A stretch of 64,000 bases of DNA, from the NCBI GenBank assembly GCA_004123355.1, contig SCHM01000003.1, forward strand, positions 2,356,001 to 2,420,000, read 5' to 3'. The notes beneath the pieces were generated by a model. That model was not told where the DNA came from. It ran no database searches and was given only the letters and a program-made list of their open reading frames with translations. Shown piece by piece: positions 32,584 to 43,400 of the stretch (the first letter of the stretch is position 1; each line of letters opens with the position of its first letter). Source of the stretch: Amphirosellinia nigrospora. Its lineage: Eukaryota; Ascomycota; Sordariomycetes; Xylariales; Xylariaceae. Both the position numbers and the translations under genes were made by a program.

Positions 32584-34319
32584 GGTAGCGGGTTGTCTCG
32601 TAATTATGGGCAGCTGTGGCAGACACAATACAAGGCGCGGATCTGGATTTCAACCCTCGCAATAATCGCCTAGTGTACAAAGATTTTTGAGGATAGTGGC
32701 AGATTCAGCTGACTCGCGTAGAATCATAGGCGGAGTGGTTAGAAATGGGATGGTGCGACGACGGAGAGCTGGTCGATCGATTTAGTCACTAAGGCCAAGA
32801 CGACCCTAGCAAGGCTCGGTTTTTCCAAAGCACGAAGTGTAGATAGTGCCGGAGGTAGGCAGGTAGATGAAGAGGTGGTAGTAGAATGGGTGCAGCGTTT
32901 GTGGGATTTGAGAGGTTTCATAGGAATGACAATGGGAACAAAGTGTGATGGTGAAGGTATGACGAAGGTCACTGCCCAACAAGGCCCCACATGGATGATA
33001 GCGGGTGACCCCGCCAAGCTTGGACCTGGACTGCCCTGGACTGCCCAATGCAGCAGGCAGCTGCATCAGCTGTGCCGGTCAATTGACGAGCGAAGACGGC
33101 CGCACAGCTGCGCAGTGGGCTGCGGCTGGCTGGTGCTTATCCACGCGGGGTCTTAGCGGGGTTGGGGCGGCTCCACGCTAAGTGCGGGCAGGTTGCGGGG
33201 TGATCCATCGAGCTCCTGCTAGGCTGCTGTTGGTACCTGCTGCGTAATTAATTTAACTTAAATAGACCGCTAAAATCGGAGAACAAGGAGCAACGTCTCA
33301 TTACTTCGTAATGATGAAGTGTTCAACACATGGGCATCTAATTGATGGTGCTGCATGCCTTCCCAACATATTGCATGATATCATAGCTCCTACGAAGCCA
33401 GCTACTAAGTAGCCCAACTGACTCAGCTAAATCTGATCACATTTCAGTGACTTACTATATCTAAATACGAACTTTAACATAATACAATAAACCCTCAGAA
33501 ATAAGTCGGATAGGTTAGCAGGATGAAGACGCCATGAGATCGCGAAACCAGGCACACAGTTCGACAAGATATTTAAGAGTCCTGTATTTCTTATTCTATA
33601 TTCAAATATTTTTCCATATTTTTATTCAAAGCGTAGAATAGTGTCCTACACAATGCGTAGCGCTGAAAAAGTTTGCTATTCTTTACGGCAACTTCCGCAA
33701 CTAAGAATATGCTAAAATGTCAACATCATGAAGGAAATTATAGCAGTCAGAGAATCGGACTAGACAAAATCTCCAATGGCCAACGACAGGACGTTGATTC
33801 TTGCAGTCAGGTAGGCTTATCCACATACACCTTCGCAATTGATTGTTTACATAATAAGCGAAGATTTCCCAAGCAGTAACTAAATCGCCACAAGGCATAC
33901 ACACCTAGACCGATGAACCCCTGTATTTAGTCAAATAGCCGGGTCTTCACATGCATCAAGGAACTAAGGTTGCGAATTTGAGTCTGGGAAGCTCCCTGTC
34001 ATGTATATATTATTATATGTGTGTGACCTTCCACACGTTGCCTCGACTATTCCACCTATCCCACGCACCTCCAACCTCCAACCTCCGAGACATACTATAC
34101 GAAACGGAGCAGTCCCAAACGCGAGGCAAAGCAACTAGCAACCAGGCTATTCCACTACATAAAATACCCTTCTCCTATCGCAAAGGAGCGAGGGAGAGGA
34201 CATTAACGGCCTACCTAAATATATGGAAGATAGATCTTCATGGCAACTTTGGCTCCATATATGATTAGTAGCCAAATTGAATCTATCCCAAACCCTCATA
34301 CGAGCCCTTATTACAGTAA

Positions 34320-34415
34320 GTCAGGGTATAAGGTCTATGTTGATATATGTTGTTGTGCAGAGAGTCTAGGAGTCCGAAGGGCTGGACCCTGGATATACAT
34401 ACAGACCCTTTGTCC
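34320..34415 (+). repeat. Degenerate dispersed repeat, copy
   Basis: Contains TGTTGTTGTGCAGAGAGTCT, then ATACATACAGACCCTTTGTC. These are the two halves of a repeat also seen near 34.62, 39.00, 40.37, 55.93 and 56.02 kb. Copies are diverged, so boundaries are approximate. Confidence 0.5.
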
Positions 34416-34618
34416 CTAAGGTCTCATATCTCATGGAGGCTACGTGAAGCATAGTTCTAAAACCCCCGCACAATGACAAGTGCCTATTACTGACCTCAAA
34501 TCCAGGGCTTCGAACACATTTACCTCTGCAGTCGTAAAGTTCAACAGATCGGTGAACTAAATAAATATACTATTCAATATCAGACTCAAGCCATGATATC
34601 AGATTTAGTTGTACTGCA

Positions 34619-34730
34619 AGGGTCCCCTGGAGTAGCCGACCATAATGGTAGATAAAGATGATTGTTGTTACGCGGAGATGTCTGAACCATCTTCGTAAGC
34701 TAGTCCTAGTTACATACACGTTTATGCGTT
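34619..34730 (+). repeat. Degenerate dispersed repeat, copy
   Basis: Contains ATTGTTGTTACGCGGAGATG, TCTGAACCATCTTCGTAAGC and TAGTTACATACACG, matching the other copies in the same order. Confidence 0.5.
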
Positions 34731-34928
34731 GCCATCAGAATAGTATCGCGCAATTTTCCACCTCTACCTCTGACAGCTCAGTAGGCCATCCCTTGAGCCT
34801 GCCGAGCCCCTTCGCATCCCGTGAACCAGCTCACACGATCCTCAACAAAATGCTCCGTCTTCGGTCGTAGCTTAGTCTGTTTGAAATCCAAGAGTTAATA
34901 AAGTTTTAATCACGGTCAAATTCTCCAT

Positions 34929-35687
34929 TTATTGAGAAAACACATGAGCATCTACGTGTACTGGTCTGTACACGGGGATGAATGATTTGAACATCCTTAC
35001 CTCGACCAGATTGAAATCGTCGATAGTGCCGAGACGCGCGACTTTGACACCGGGAAACCTCTCACTAGTCCGATACATGAGAGTGCCGCACGTCTGGCAG
35101 AACCAGTTGGTCATGTTCTTCTTCGATGCAATCGTCGTCGATTGGCCGAATGACTTGAGGTTTTCTTGGCCTCTAAGATGCCTCACACTATAATACTGGG
35201 TGTTAGTTGTCACCATTTGAAGTGTGATATGTGAGGGTTTCAGAAGCCGAGAGGCACTATCGGCCCAAAAAGAGTAAAAGGGTTCCGTACGCTTCATCTT
35301 TGGCAATTATATTCGATGCGAACATCGATGCTGTGAGCTTCCGACAATCTGAACAGTTACAGATAAAGACGTCCACAACACTTGGGCCTTCAGTTGGCTA
35401 TAAACACATTAGCATAACGGGTATTCTCACCATATCGCAAGACTGATGGGTGTTCGGAATGGTATAATGGTCGGAGGATACCACTGATAGCAGATTACAA
35501 CCACTAGCCAGTCTAGAAGACTAGCTATAATATCAAAATTTGCAGGCTGATGATCATGACCTACCAAAACTATCTGCACAGTGCCACAGAAACATGTAGC
35601 CGTTGCTTCAGTATCGTTGGACCAGCCGTCCTGTTGAAGACTGTTATGAGGGATGTATGGCTTGTTTCTGTCCGCAGTTGACGCCAT
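34929..35687 (-). CDS. GFA (glutathione-dependent formaldehyde-activating enzyme/CENP-V type) zinc protein
   Basis: A small zinc-binding protein of the GFA fold; the substrate is unknown, and most fungal members are not proven glutathione/formaldehyde enzymes. Exons are 35687-35565, 35397-35291 and 35187-34929, giving 162 residues with intact frame. Zinc ligands are visible: CFCG in exon 1, CNCSDCRKLTASMFASN in exon 2 and NWFCQTCGTLMYR in exon 3, as in the family, followed by KVARLGTIDDF. Intron 1 (167 nt) is ordinary. Intron 2 (103 nt) sits between KDEA and VRHLRGQENL and is a shortened introner-like element. The gene stands alone at the edge of a gene desert. Confidence 0.9.
35188..35290 (-). 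mobile_element. Introner-like element, copy 4 (intron 2 of the GFA gene), shortened
   Basis: A 103-nt intron, phase 2 (GC|T), donor GTACGG, acceptor TATTATAG, branch AACTAAC. The 5' third of the element is missing. The rest matches the YIP1 copy: TTACTCTTTTTGGGC with TTACTCTCTGGGGC, CGGCTTCTGAAACCCT with CGAAGCTTCTAAAACCCT, and TCAAATGGTGACAACTAAC with CCAAATGACAATTACTGAC. Confidence 0.65.
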
Positions 35688-36171
35688 GTTGATGTGGATG
35701 AAGTTATTCGTTCACAAATTGAGAAGATGAAGGTTGAGTCTCAAAAGTACCTGGTTTAACAGTTAAGCATGTCAATACTCCAACTTTAGGATCATATACT
35801 GCCCTTTTATAGACCTGAGGTCGGAGTTGTCGAAACTAGAAACTATGTTATCACCTTGCCATCAGCTTGTTAATCCATGTCGTCATGCAAGATAATTCAC
35901 CGGCCCCGATAATTTCTCCTGTTTAATCGTCTATCTTTTGCATCTCAAGATCTATGGGGTTGCGAAAAAGTGGTCCGACTTCATATTCGGTCTTTTATTC
36001 ATCCATCATACAAAGAGGTGCTGAGTCAGGCTAAGGGTGTTGGCTTACTCCGCGGCTCCGGAACCTAACCCATTTGACACGAATCAGTCGATATTCCCCA
36101 AACCTCCAGCTCCGCGACTCCACGAATGCACCCCGCGGAGACCCGCTCCTCAGGATTAGACCGCTTGCGAA

Positions 36172-36250
36172 TCGACGCCGTGGTAGTGTAACGGCGCCTT
36201 GGTCAGCTTTCGCACCAGGCTACCGTTTCATGGTAGTCCGGAGATAGGCG
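36172..36250 (+). pseudogene. tRNA-Glu-like relic (decayed tRNA or SINE head)
   Basis: TAGTGTAACGG matches the D-arm/A-box of tRNA-Glu. CTTTCGC in a GGTC...CACCAGG context resembles its anticodon arm (TTC). The T-arm region reads ACCGTTTCATGGT instead of GGTTCGA, so it is not an intact tRNA gene. Confidence 0.35.
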
Positions 36251-39002
36251 AGCATGATGTGAAGAAGCATCTGGAATAGTGAATACTCGCCTACCAATCA
36301 ACACTAGATACAATACCCAACTACCTTGAGCCAGGTGGTGTGTCCCAGGATGCCATGCCGCCTGTAATTCTGACACATTTCATTGAAGTTGGCTTATTCA
36401 GCGTTGTTACTCTTTTCGTGTCCAAACTACGGTGAGAGTTCCGCTATAAAATAATGTCGTAATATAGAAGGTTGCCAGCGACGACACCTGTCATTACGTA
36501 TTACGCGAATATAAGAAGTTTAAATTATGAGTTCGAAAATGGACGCATAAAGCAGATAAGTCTACGTTAGCTCAATTGGAATGTCTACCTAGGTAGGTAG
36601 GAACCTGAATGATTTGATGATGGCGGCGTAACCGCCTAAAATATCATTGATCATATCTGTACCGAGCAGGATAATGTGCCTTTTTGAATTGAACGCCGTG
36701 GAAAACAATACTCTAAACAAGTAAACATGATCCAACCACTTCGCCACTTCAACTGTCTAGATAACAACGCCTCCAGCTTCTGGATGGGAACTATGTGGCG
36801 GCATAGACCAGTTCAGAGCCAAAGACAATAGTTATTACGATACGACTACCGTAATAATCTAAGCCCACTCTATGAAGAAGATTAAGACATATTTACGTAA
36901 CAGCGGCTGCCATTGTTCGCCCGCATACTTAAAATACGAAACTCTGACAAATAATAAGGAATAAACTGAATGCGTGATAGGCAATTCTAGCAGTAACTTA
37001 TCTCGAACTAAACTGTAAGAGAAATAGATTGTCGTAATGATTGAGATAATAAGATTACTACTCTAACATGGATTCCACGACGGCCCTTGGTTATGATTTG
37101 TTGGGTTAGATGCAGGTTTCCGCAAAAGGTCTGAGTTGGCAGCTATCTGGGAGAGGCTTAGGAATCAACAATCTCCGCGGAAGACAATACGATCGATATC
37201 ATAGGTCGAAGATTCTAGGATATAGCGCCAGCAAAGACCTACATACGACTATGCCAGATTCTTTCATCCAGGTTGCAGGTTACGTCACTCCTTTGACTAA
37301 AGTAGAGCTTCACAAAGATATTCATGCGTGCTATAAGTCTCCCAGAGCCCACCTACACTGAGTTGGATGAACATAGCTTTAAGCCATAATCCCTATACTT
37401 CTACGAAACAGTGATCTATCTATCACGCCTCATCACCTTAGAGCATTTCATACGTCACCAACAAGCAGAGTTTTCTAAGTCTCAATTAATATTGGGATTA
37501 GGACGGTACTTAGAGAAGTAATAGACGGAAGAGGGCCGAAGTTATCACGTATTGAGCAAAAGATATGCCATTTTTAGTGGCTGGGAATAGAAGGCAATAG
37601 GAGGACACCTAGCTTCAATCACTTTTTTACTGCTTCCTCACTCAATTTCTTATAGACTCGATTTAGTTTTCTTTCTTTGCGAAGTCCACAATTGGTTCTA
37701 ACAGATCATATTCTACATTCGACGAGTATCAGGAAGTCCACCCCCTAAGCTACGGTCTGCCATCTCTTTAAATAACCAATCAATACTGGCATATTCCTTC
37801 AGCTGCTTTCAGACAACAAATTTTCTGCCCCCATATTTATATCTTTTCTGTTAAGCCCCCATGCCATCACACCAATCGTACGTTGTTTCCACCCCCGTTC
37901 GGCTCCCGACCACTGTTTCACTGACCCAGTTCGCCAACAAGGATGTTCAAAAAAAAAGTTTAAGCATGGAAGAATTCGTCACATGTAAACAGGTTCGATC
38001 TTCCATCTTCTGTATTGAGTAATTCGGGGACCTATTAGCATCTCATGAGAAAAGCATACCCTATGTACTACGGGCATGCCTATTCTACCATGAGGGTGTT
38101 AGGGTCTGAGGCAGACTAATTGAACGTTGTACCAAGAAGCAAAAACGAGCGGCACAGGCGCAGTGTTGTCTGCTTTTTATAGCTTAACTGTAGTTGTACT
38201 GCTCACCTCCACTGCTCCTTGATGGTCTATCTATATTTGTTACCAGTTCCAAACTTGCGATGATATCACTACAATAAAACTATGTATCTCATCACATCAA
38301 CATAAGTTCTGTAAAGCCTTAGGTGTCTCTGACATGATATACTTTTCAATCCAACATAATCCAGCTAAGATTTATATTATAGGTACAATTCCTTCTAAAG
38401 CAATCTGAACGCGGCCGAAGCCCATGCTCTTGACACGATATTGTTTGAAGGATTTCCAACAGCCCAAAAATCTTGTGTACGCCATGAGGAATGTGATAGC
38501 AGCTTTCCCTGACGCATAGACGCTCGTAAATATCAGCTTATGCCAAATAGAACGAATCAGGATGAACTAGCCCGAAGAGCGCAAGTTACAACGATGAAAA
38601 ACAAGGCAGGAGGGCCAGCCCGAACTGAACCCCTCGTCATCGGTGACGATTTGCTCATATTCACGCACGTGCCGTTCAAACAGCCAAAATATGATTCGAA
38701 TATCCTCTCTATACGAAGCTCTCTCCTACTTCTTGAGACTATCTCCTGTGATACTAGATTTTTGTGCAACGGGAAGCTCTTTGGCGCAGAGCTAGCATAC
38801 AACGGGCACTGAAGCCACTTCGTGCTGGGTTTAAGTTAGGATAAAGGGAGGAGTATATCTGGGCTGATGTTATATGCGTTAATCAGATGGGCCTCGCGAA
38901 GAATACAGTCGATGTTTACCTAGATCTCGGGGATATACAAGTCATGAGATCTCAATGGTTGGTTTCGCCCTCTAACTCCATATGTCAAGATATCCGTACA
39001 CG

Positions 39003-39115
39003 GGTGTGATAAGATACTTGTTGTCATGCAAAGGTCTACAACCCCTTGTGCCGTAAGCTAGTCTCCTATCTCTGACTATATACACACATCTTCTTCTTTG
39101 TCCCACAAGAGCCTG
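39003..39115 (+). repeat. Degenerate dispersed repeat, copy
   Basis: CTTGTTGTCATGCAAAGGTC, GTGCCGTAAGCTAGTC and TGACTATATACACACATC correspond in order to blocks of the copies near 34.62 and 55.93 kb. A weak copy. Confidence 0.4.
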
Positions 39116-39448
39116 GGCGACAGCATCGTGATGCCTTGCACTGGGAGGCATATGTGCCTAGGACACATCAACGGGAGTCAGACTACCCGGGGCATCCCTT
39201 TTATTATAAAGTAGCCCTCCCACCCCTTTATCAGCCGTAGTTTATTAAACATAGGCCATACAGGTCATGACCCTAACCAGCTTGGTCAAATAAGCATGCT
39301 CACTCATAAACACCTACGCAGCATCCTCAGCCAGGATGTCATTGTAAGAACCCCGGTCTGTCAACAAGAACTGATAAGAGACAATTGAGGCATGCCAGAT
39401 TGCATGAATTAATAGAAACTGCAACGTATCAAGAACTATAGAAGTAAG

Positions 39449-39942
39449 ATGGACTCACTGCAGCTGATCCAGCCTACACGAGGCTCAAGTGACAACAAGA
39501 TTTTCCGGCTATCTAGACTCATGAGCGATGCTGATTGCGAACCAACTAGATCCTGCTCGCGATCAGTAGAGCACATCTCCAGACGCTTCCCCGCGTCGAA
39601 AATCCGGCATGGTCAAGCTATTACCTTGGTACCCTCCGCCATGTGCCTTACTCAGCTTCTAGCGCAACGCAATCGCATGTTCAGCCTGTCGGCAACGTCG
39701 CAGGCACAGGTGGGACCAGAGTCCGCGGCCTGATTGTTGACACTATCAACACCATAGCGTATGTGCACACTGCATCCATAACCCTGAGCGGTTAACCAGG
39801 CTTTCAGGTTTTCCACGAAGATTCTGTGCCGCCCTCGACAAGCTCGTCAATGGACGCAGGTCCGTGTATATTAACAACGAGGAAGCATTCGCCGGCCAGA
39901 TGCTAATGGATGAAATGTATGCGGACCGTACCAAGTTTATAT
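39449..39942 (+). pseudogene. Unidentified coding relic split over several frames
   Basis: Three consecutive plus-strand segments in different frames have a protein-like composition: MDSLQLIQPTRG..., GGTRVRGLIVDTINTIAYVH, then LVNGRRSVYINNEEAFAGQM ending KFI and a stop at about 39942. The last segment looks like a real C-terminus. I do not recognise the family. It may be a frame-broken copy of an accessory gene. Confidence 0.3.
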
Positions 39943-40363
39943 AGTAGTCCCATCACCAATCAGTAGCGACGTGCCCTGTGTACTAGTTTCTTAGAAAGGA
40001 GATAACAGAGCAAGCCAGCACGGGCAGGAGAGAGACGAACTCTGTGTAGACGTATAAGATACAGGCGAGAACTGCTGCTGTTGGGCGTGGTTTCGCGACT
40101 ACGTACATCTGCGACCAGGTTGTAGTGACTTTTGGTGCTATAGTGCCATATGTGGTACTTAAGGTATATCGGTTAGATACTCGTTAGCGATGCCTTTCTG
40201 TACGAGTTCAAGTATGGTGAAGCTTTGACGCAGAGGAATCTATAGCTAGTAGATAACGTGCTTGTTTAACTTTGTATCTGGAGAGCTTTCACAAATGTCC
40301 ATCTCAATTATTTGGTGACGGAGTTTACATTATGAATTAGAGGATGTATGCTTCCTTTTTACA

Positions 40364-40490
40364 GGGTGTCAGGGGCCTTGTGATGGGGTAGGTCATCTAT
40401 ACTGTTGTTGCGCGAAAGTCTCTAAAACCACCTTCGTAGACGTAACTTGGCTACATACAAATGATCCCTTTGTTCGTGGCTTGCGTGTGA
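40364..40490 (+). repeat. Degenerate dispersed repeat, copy
   Basis: GGGGTAGGTCATCTATACTG, TTGTTGCGCGAAAGTCTCTA, AAACCACCTTCGTAGACG and GGCTACATACAAATGATCCC follow in the same order as in the copies at 55.93-56.14 kb. Confidence 0.5.
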
Positions 40491-43400
40491 CTCTATGGCC
40501 TTGTGGTTAATGGTTTCGTGGCTTCATGACGATTAGAAAGGGTGGTATATCGCGATAAAATATCACTTTCAAAATAATCTCTTGGACTTGTATATTTGGG
40601 TACGTGATGTGCCTACGACGGGCACCCGGTCAGAGCTTTTTCGACTGAGATGAATAGTATCATGGGCAGAGTCTGTAACCGGTAATTGAATAACACTATG
40701 AAAGGAAGCTCGAGTTATCTCTATATGAATTATCAGTTGATATTAATGTATCCACAACAACTTGACTAGCCAATATATTAGAAAAGATGGAAGGATACTG
40801 GGCCGTTGGGGCCATATCATTCAGCTTGGGTGTTTGTTGTGCTACTAAAAGGCGACGCCGCAGCTCGGTTCGAGATAAAATCGTGAGCATAATCGTACGC
40901 GGCCGTTAACTTACATTCTCTGATCTTCTATAGCCCTTGAGATATTTAATAGCACGTACACATATAAGACTATAGATATTCAAGCGCCCGACTTGACTAC
41001 GCTCTATCTTTTAATCGTGTCGTGGTACAATGCTACAGTTCGGCCCTACGACAGGGCAACTATGTGAACCGAAGTAGACAAATTGAAGCGAGGTTATTCA
41101 ACGTACAGGCCATCGATATGCCACAAAGATCAAAGTGGGTTAAGTTATTTAATGCTCCCTAGACTCCATAGAAGATTCTTTTTATAAAAGTGCACTTCCA
41201 AGTCTTTGGTCACACCCTTGTTACAGGTGACAATAATAGGAGGTTTTATATCGGACGCTAAACACGCCCGAATTTCCGATGGATGTCTTCTCATTCAAAT
41301 TAGTCGACACCTTTTTCAATATTACGGCAATAAGACGCGACCGGCCCTGGCTCTGGTGGTTGGTAATACCCGGGGTTACGACACGTATTATAATGCTTCG
41401 CCCACCTGAAAATATTGGTAGACGCTCCACGCGTCCGAGGTTTTGGGTTTCTGAAACATAACCTGATACATCTCTTACACCTCGCATACAGAATCAAGTA
41501 TTGTTCCTTTTGGTTTACGACAGAGAGTAGAATTTTGTCCAAGAAAGAGATCTTTTGCAACTTTGCACCGCATGCAATATTAGATGCCGGCCCAGGTTGC
41601 GGTGTCACATCACGGATTTGGTTTAGTGATGACGAGGTATTGCCAAGGCGATATAGGGTATACACTCACATGGCCATCAACCTTGCCCTGGTATGAGAAA
41701 CGGAACTTTTGGTTATTTGTACGATGATGTAACTAGCTGTTAGACGAGGTCTTTTTGTTTTTTAAGGTATCGGGATGTGGGCAGCGGAATGGGAGGTTAT
41801 TATGGCAATCTTTTTTATATGTAGCATTTGGCTGGGACCGAGTCTCCTGAAATTCAATGTAACCATTGTTGTCACATTTAGCCTCATTCAACAAACAGCT
41901 CTGACTTGTGGTCTAAGAAGTTGGCTTACGGTAGGACGATACAGGGAAACTATCAGATGAACCAGGCTTCCAACCTAAATTTTCATGTGTCCTTCTACAT
42001 TGCGCAACTCTTATCAACGTTGCCTTTGGAGATCTCGATCTACTACAAACTTCGTGCTTCTTGGATTCGATGTTCGTCCATTCTCATTCGATTAGTGTCT
42101 TGATAGGAAGACCCGTGCATGTGCTACAAAATTATCCAATGGTGACTAGACGGTGACATTTCATATCTTCATGACATCCTCGGTCACTAATTGGGCCATG
42201 CAGGTGTTTGTTGTCAATCCCACTGTTTGATAGGAGTTGCTATACACATTTCGGCGTGTGTAATACCTTGAACTTTAAACGGGGTACACATTTTGATTAT
42301 AACGGCTCGCTACCTAGGTGGTATTAATATCGGCTCATTGCATAAACATAAAAACGTCACGAGAAGTACGAATATGAAGAAACTCGCGATGTCGCCGCCG
42401 CAGATTAGGATAAGGGAACATGAGCCGAAGGCTCTGGCGATGGCTTCTCATACACGTCACGTGGATATCAACTAATTAACCATGTGAACAAGTCTAGACC
42501 TATGATCCCTATCTAGTGTCTTCCAACTGCAGCATTTTTGCCCATCTGCATACATATGCACCTACTACTAGTTGCTGTGGCAGGGGCTTAGTGTATACAT
42601 GTAGAGCGTCTAAGTAGCCAGTCAGTCTACTTAGTATTAGGTGGCTAGCTAGCCCGTCAGGTAGGGCACTCATCGAACGTTTTGGGAACCGTTTCGCATG
42701 GTCACTTACACATCCTTACACATCCTTGACTGAAAATGGTAAAACAGCATCAGGCCTATGCCCAAACGAGCGTCCGGCAATAGAGTGTGAGCCGCACTGT
42801 GGGCAAAATCCTTGTTTTCGGCTCGCGGAAGCTTGCCTGATCCCTCCGTGCTGGCCCCGACCTCTGCATGGGATCGTCTCAATAGACCCTCTTTCCCTTG
42901 CCATCCGAGCCCCTTGTGAGTGGGGATATCAGAGACGCCATTGTATTTTGGCGTTTGACGTGTCACCATCCCCCATCGAAAGAGGAGCCAAAGGCAAAAG
43001 CAAAGGGGCAGGCCCGGCTCTTGATCTTCCTTGCAGACTGGCCTGACCCTTTGCGGCATCTTGCCTCGAGCATTGAAGTGGTATCAGCCGTATTTCGATA
43101 TAATACACTGGAAATGGAGCGAGTGGGGGAGAGGGCAAGTAACCTTGAAAGTGGCCCTCCGTTGGGGTTTAATCCTCCGATGAGGGGTGTGCATAATGCA
43201 GCTTTGACAGGTTGCAGACACGACCCTCCACTACAACGTGGGCCACAAAAAGCAAGGTGAGCGGTACAGTGGGAATGCTGCCGCTCTCATACGTCGTGTT
43301 ATTGTGTTCTAAAAAGAGAAGTTATAAGTACACTACAACTTGTCCAAGTATTCCACGGTCTCATCTACCCGAGGTGGCTTCATGCTCTCTCTATGATACG

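Larger units (their letters stand above)
32584..34928. other. Intergenic region, GC-rich near the gene then AT-rich, with degenerate repeats
   Basis: The first 650 bases are the likely promoter/5' UTR of the HVA22-type gene and fairly GC-rich. From about 33.24 kb the sequence becomes AT-rich. Two copies of the dispersed degenerate repeat lie near 34.32 and 34.62 kb. No gene recognised. Confidence 0.5.

Noticed and set aside
32739-33156. Frames of 86-93 codons on both strands upstream of the HVA22-type gene
   Set aside because: They lie in its probable promoter and 5' leader, overlap each other on both strands and show no family features.
41206-41696. Several overlapping 60-120 codon frames
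   Set aside because: Open on both strands at once with no motif; typical chance frames.
42706-43260. Overlapping frames of 100-120 codons on both strands
   Set aside because: Several frames are open on both strands in a locally GC-richer patch. None has a domain, a splice structure or family motifs.
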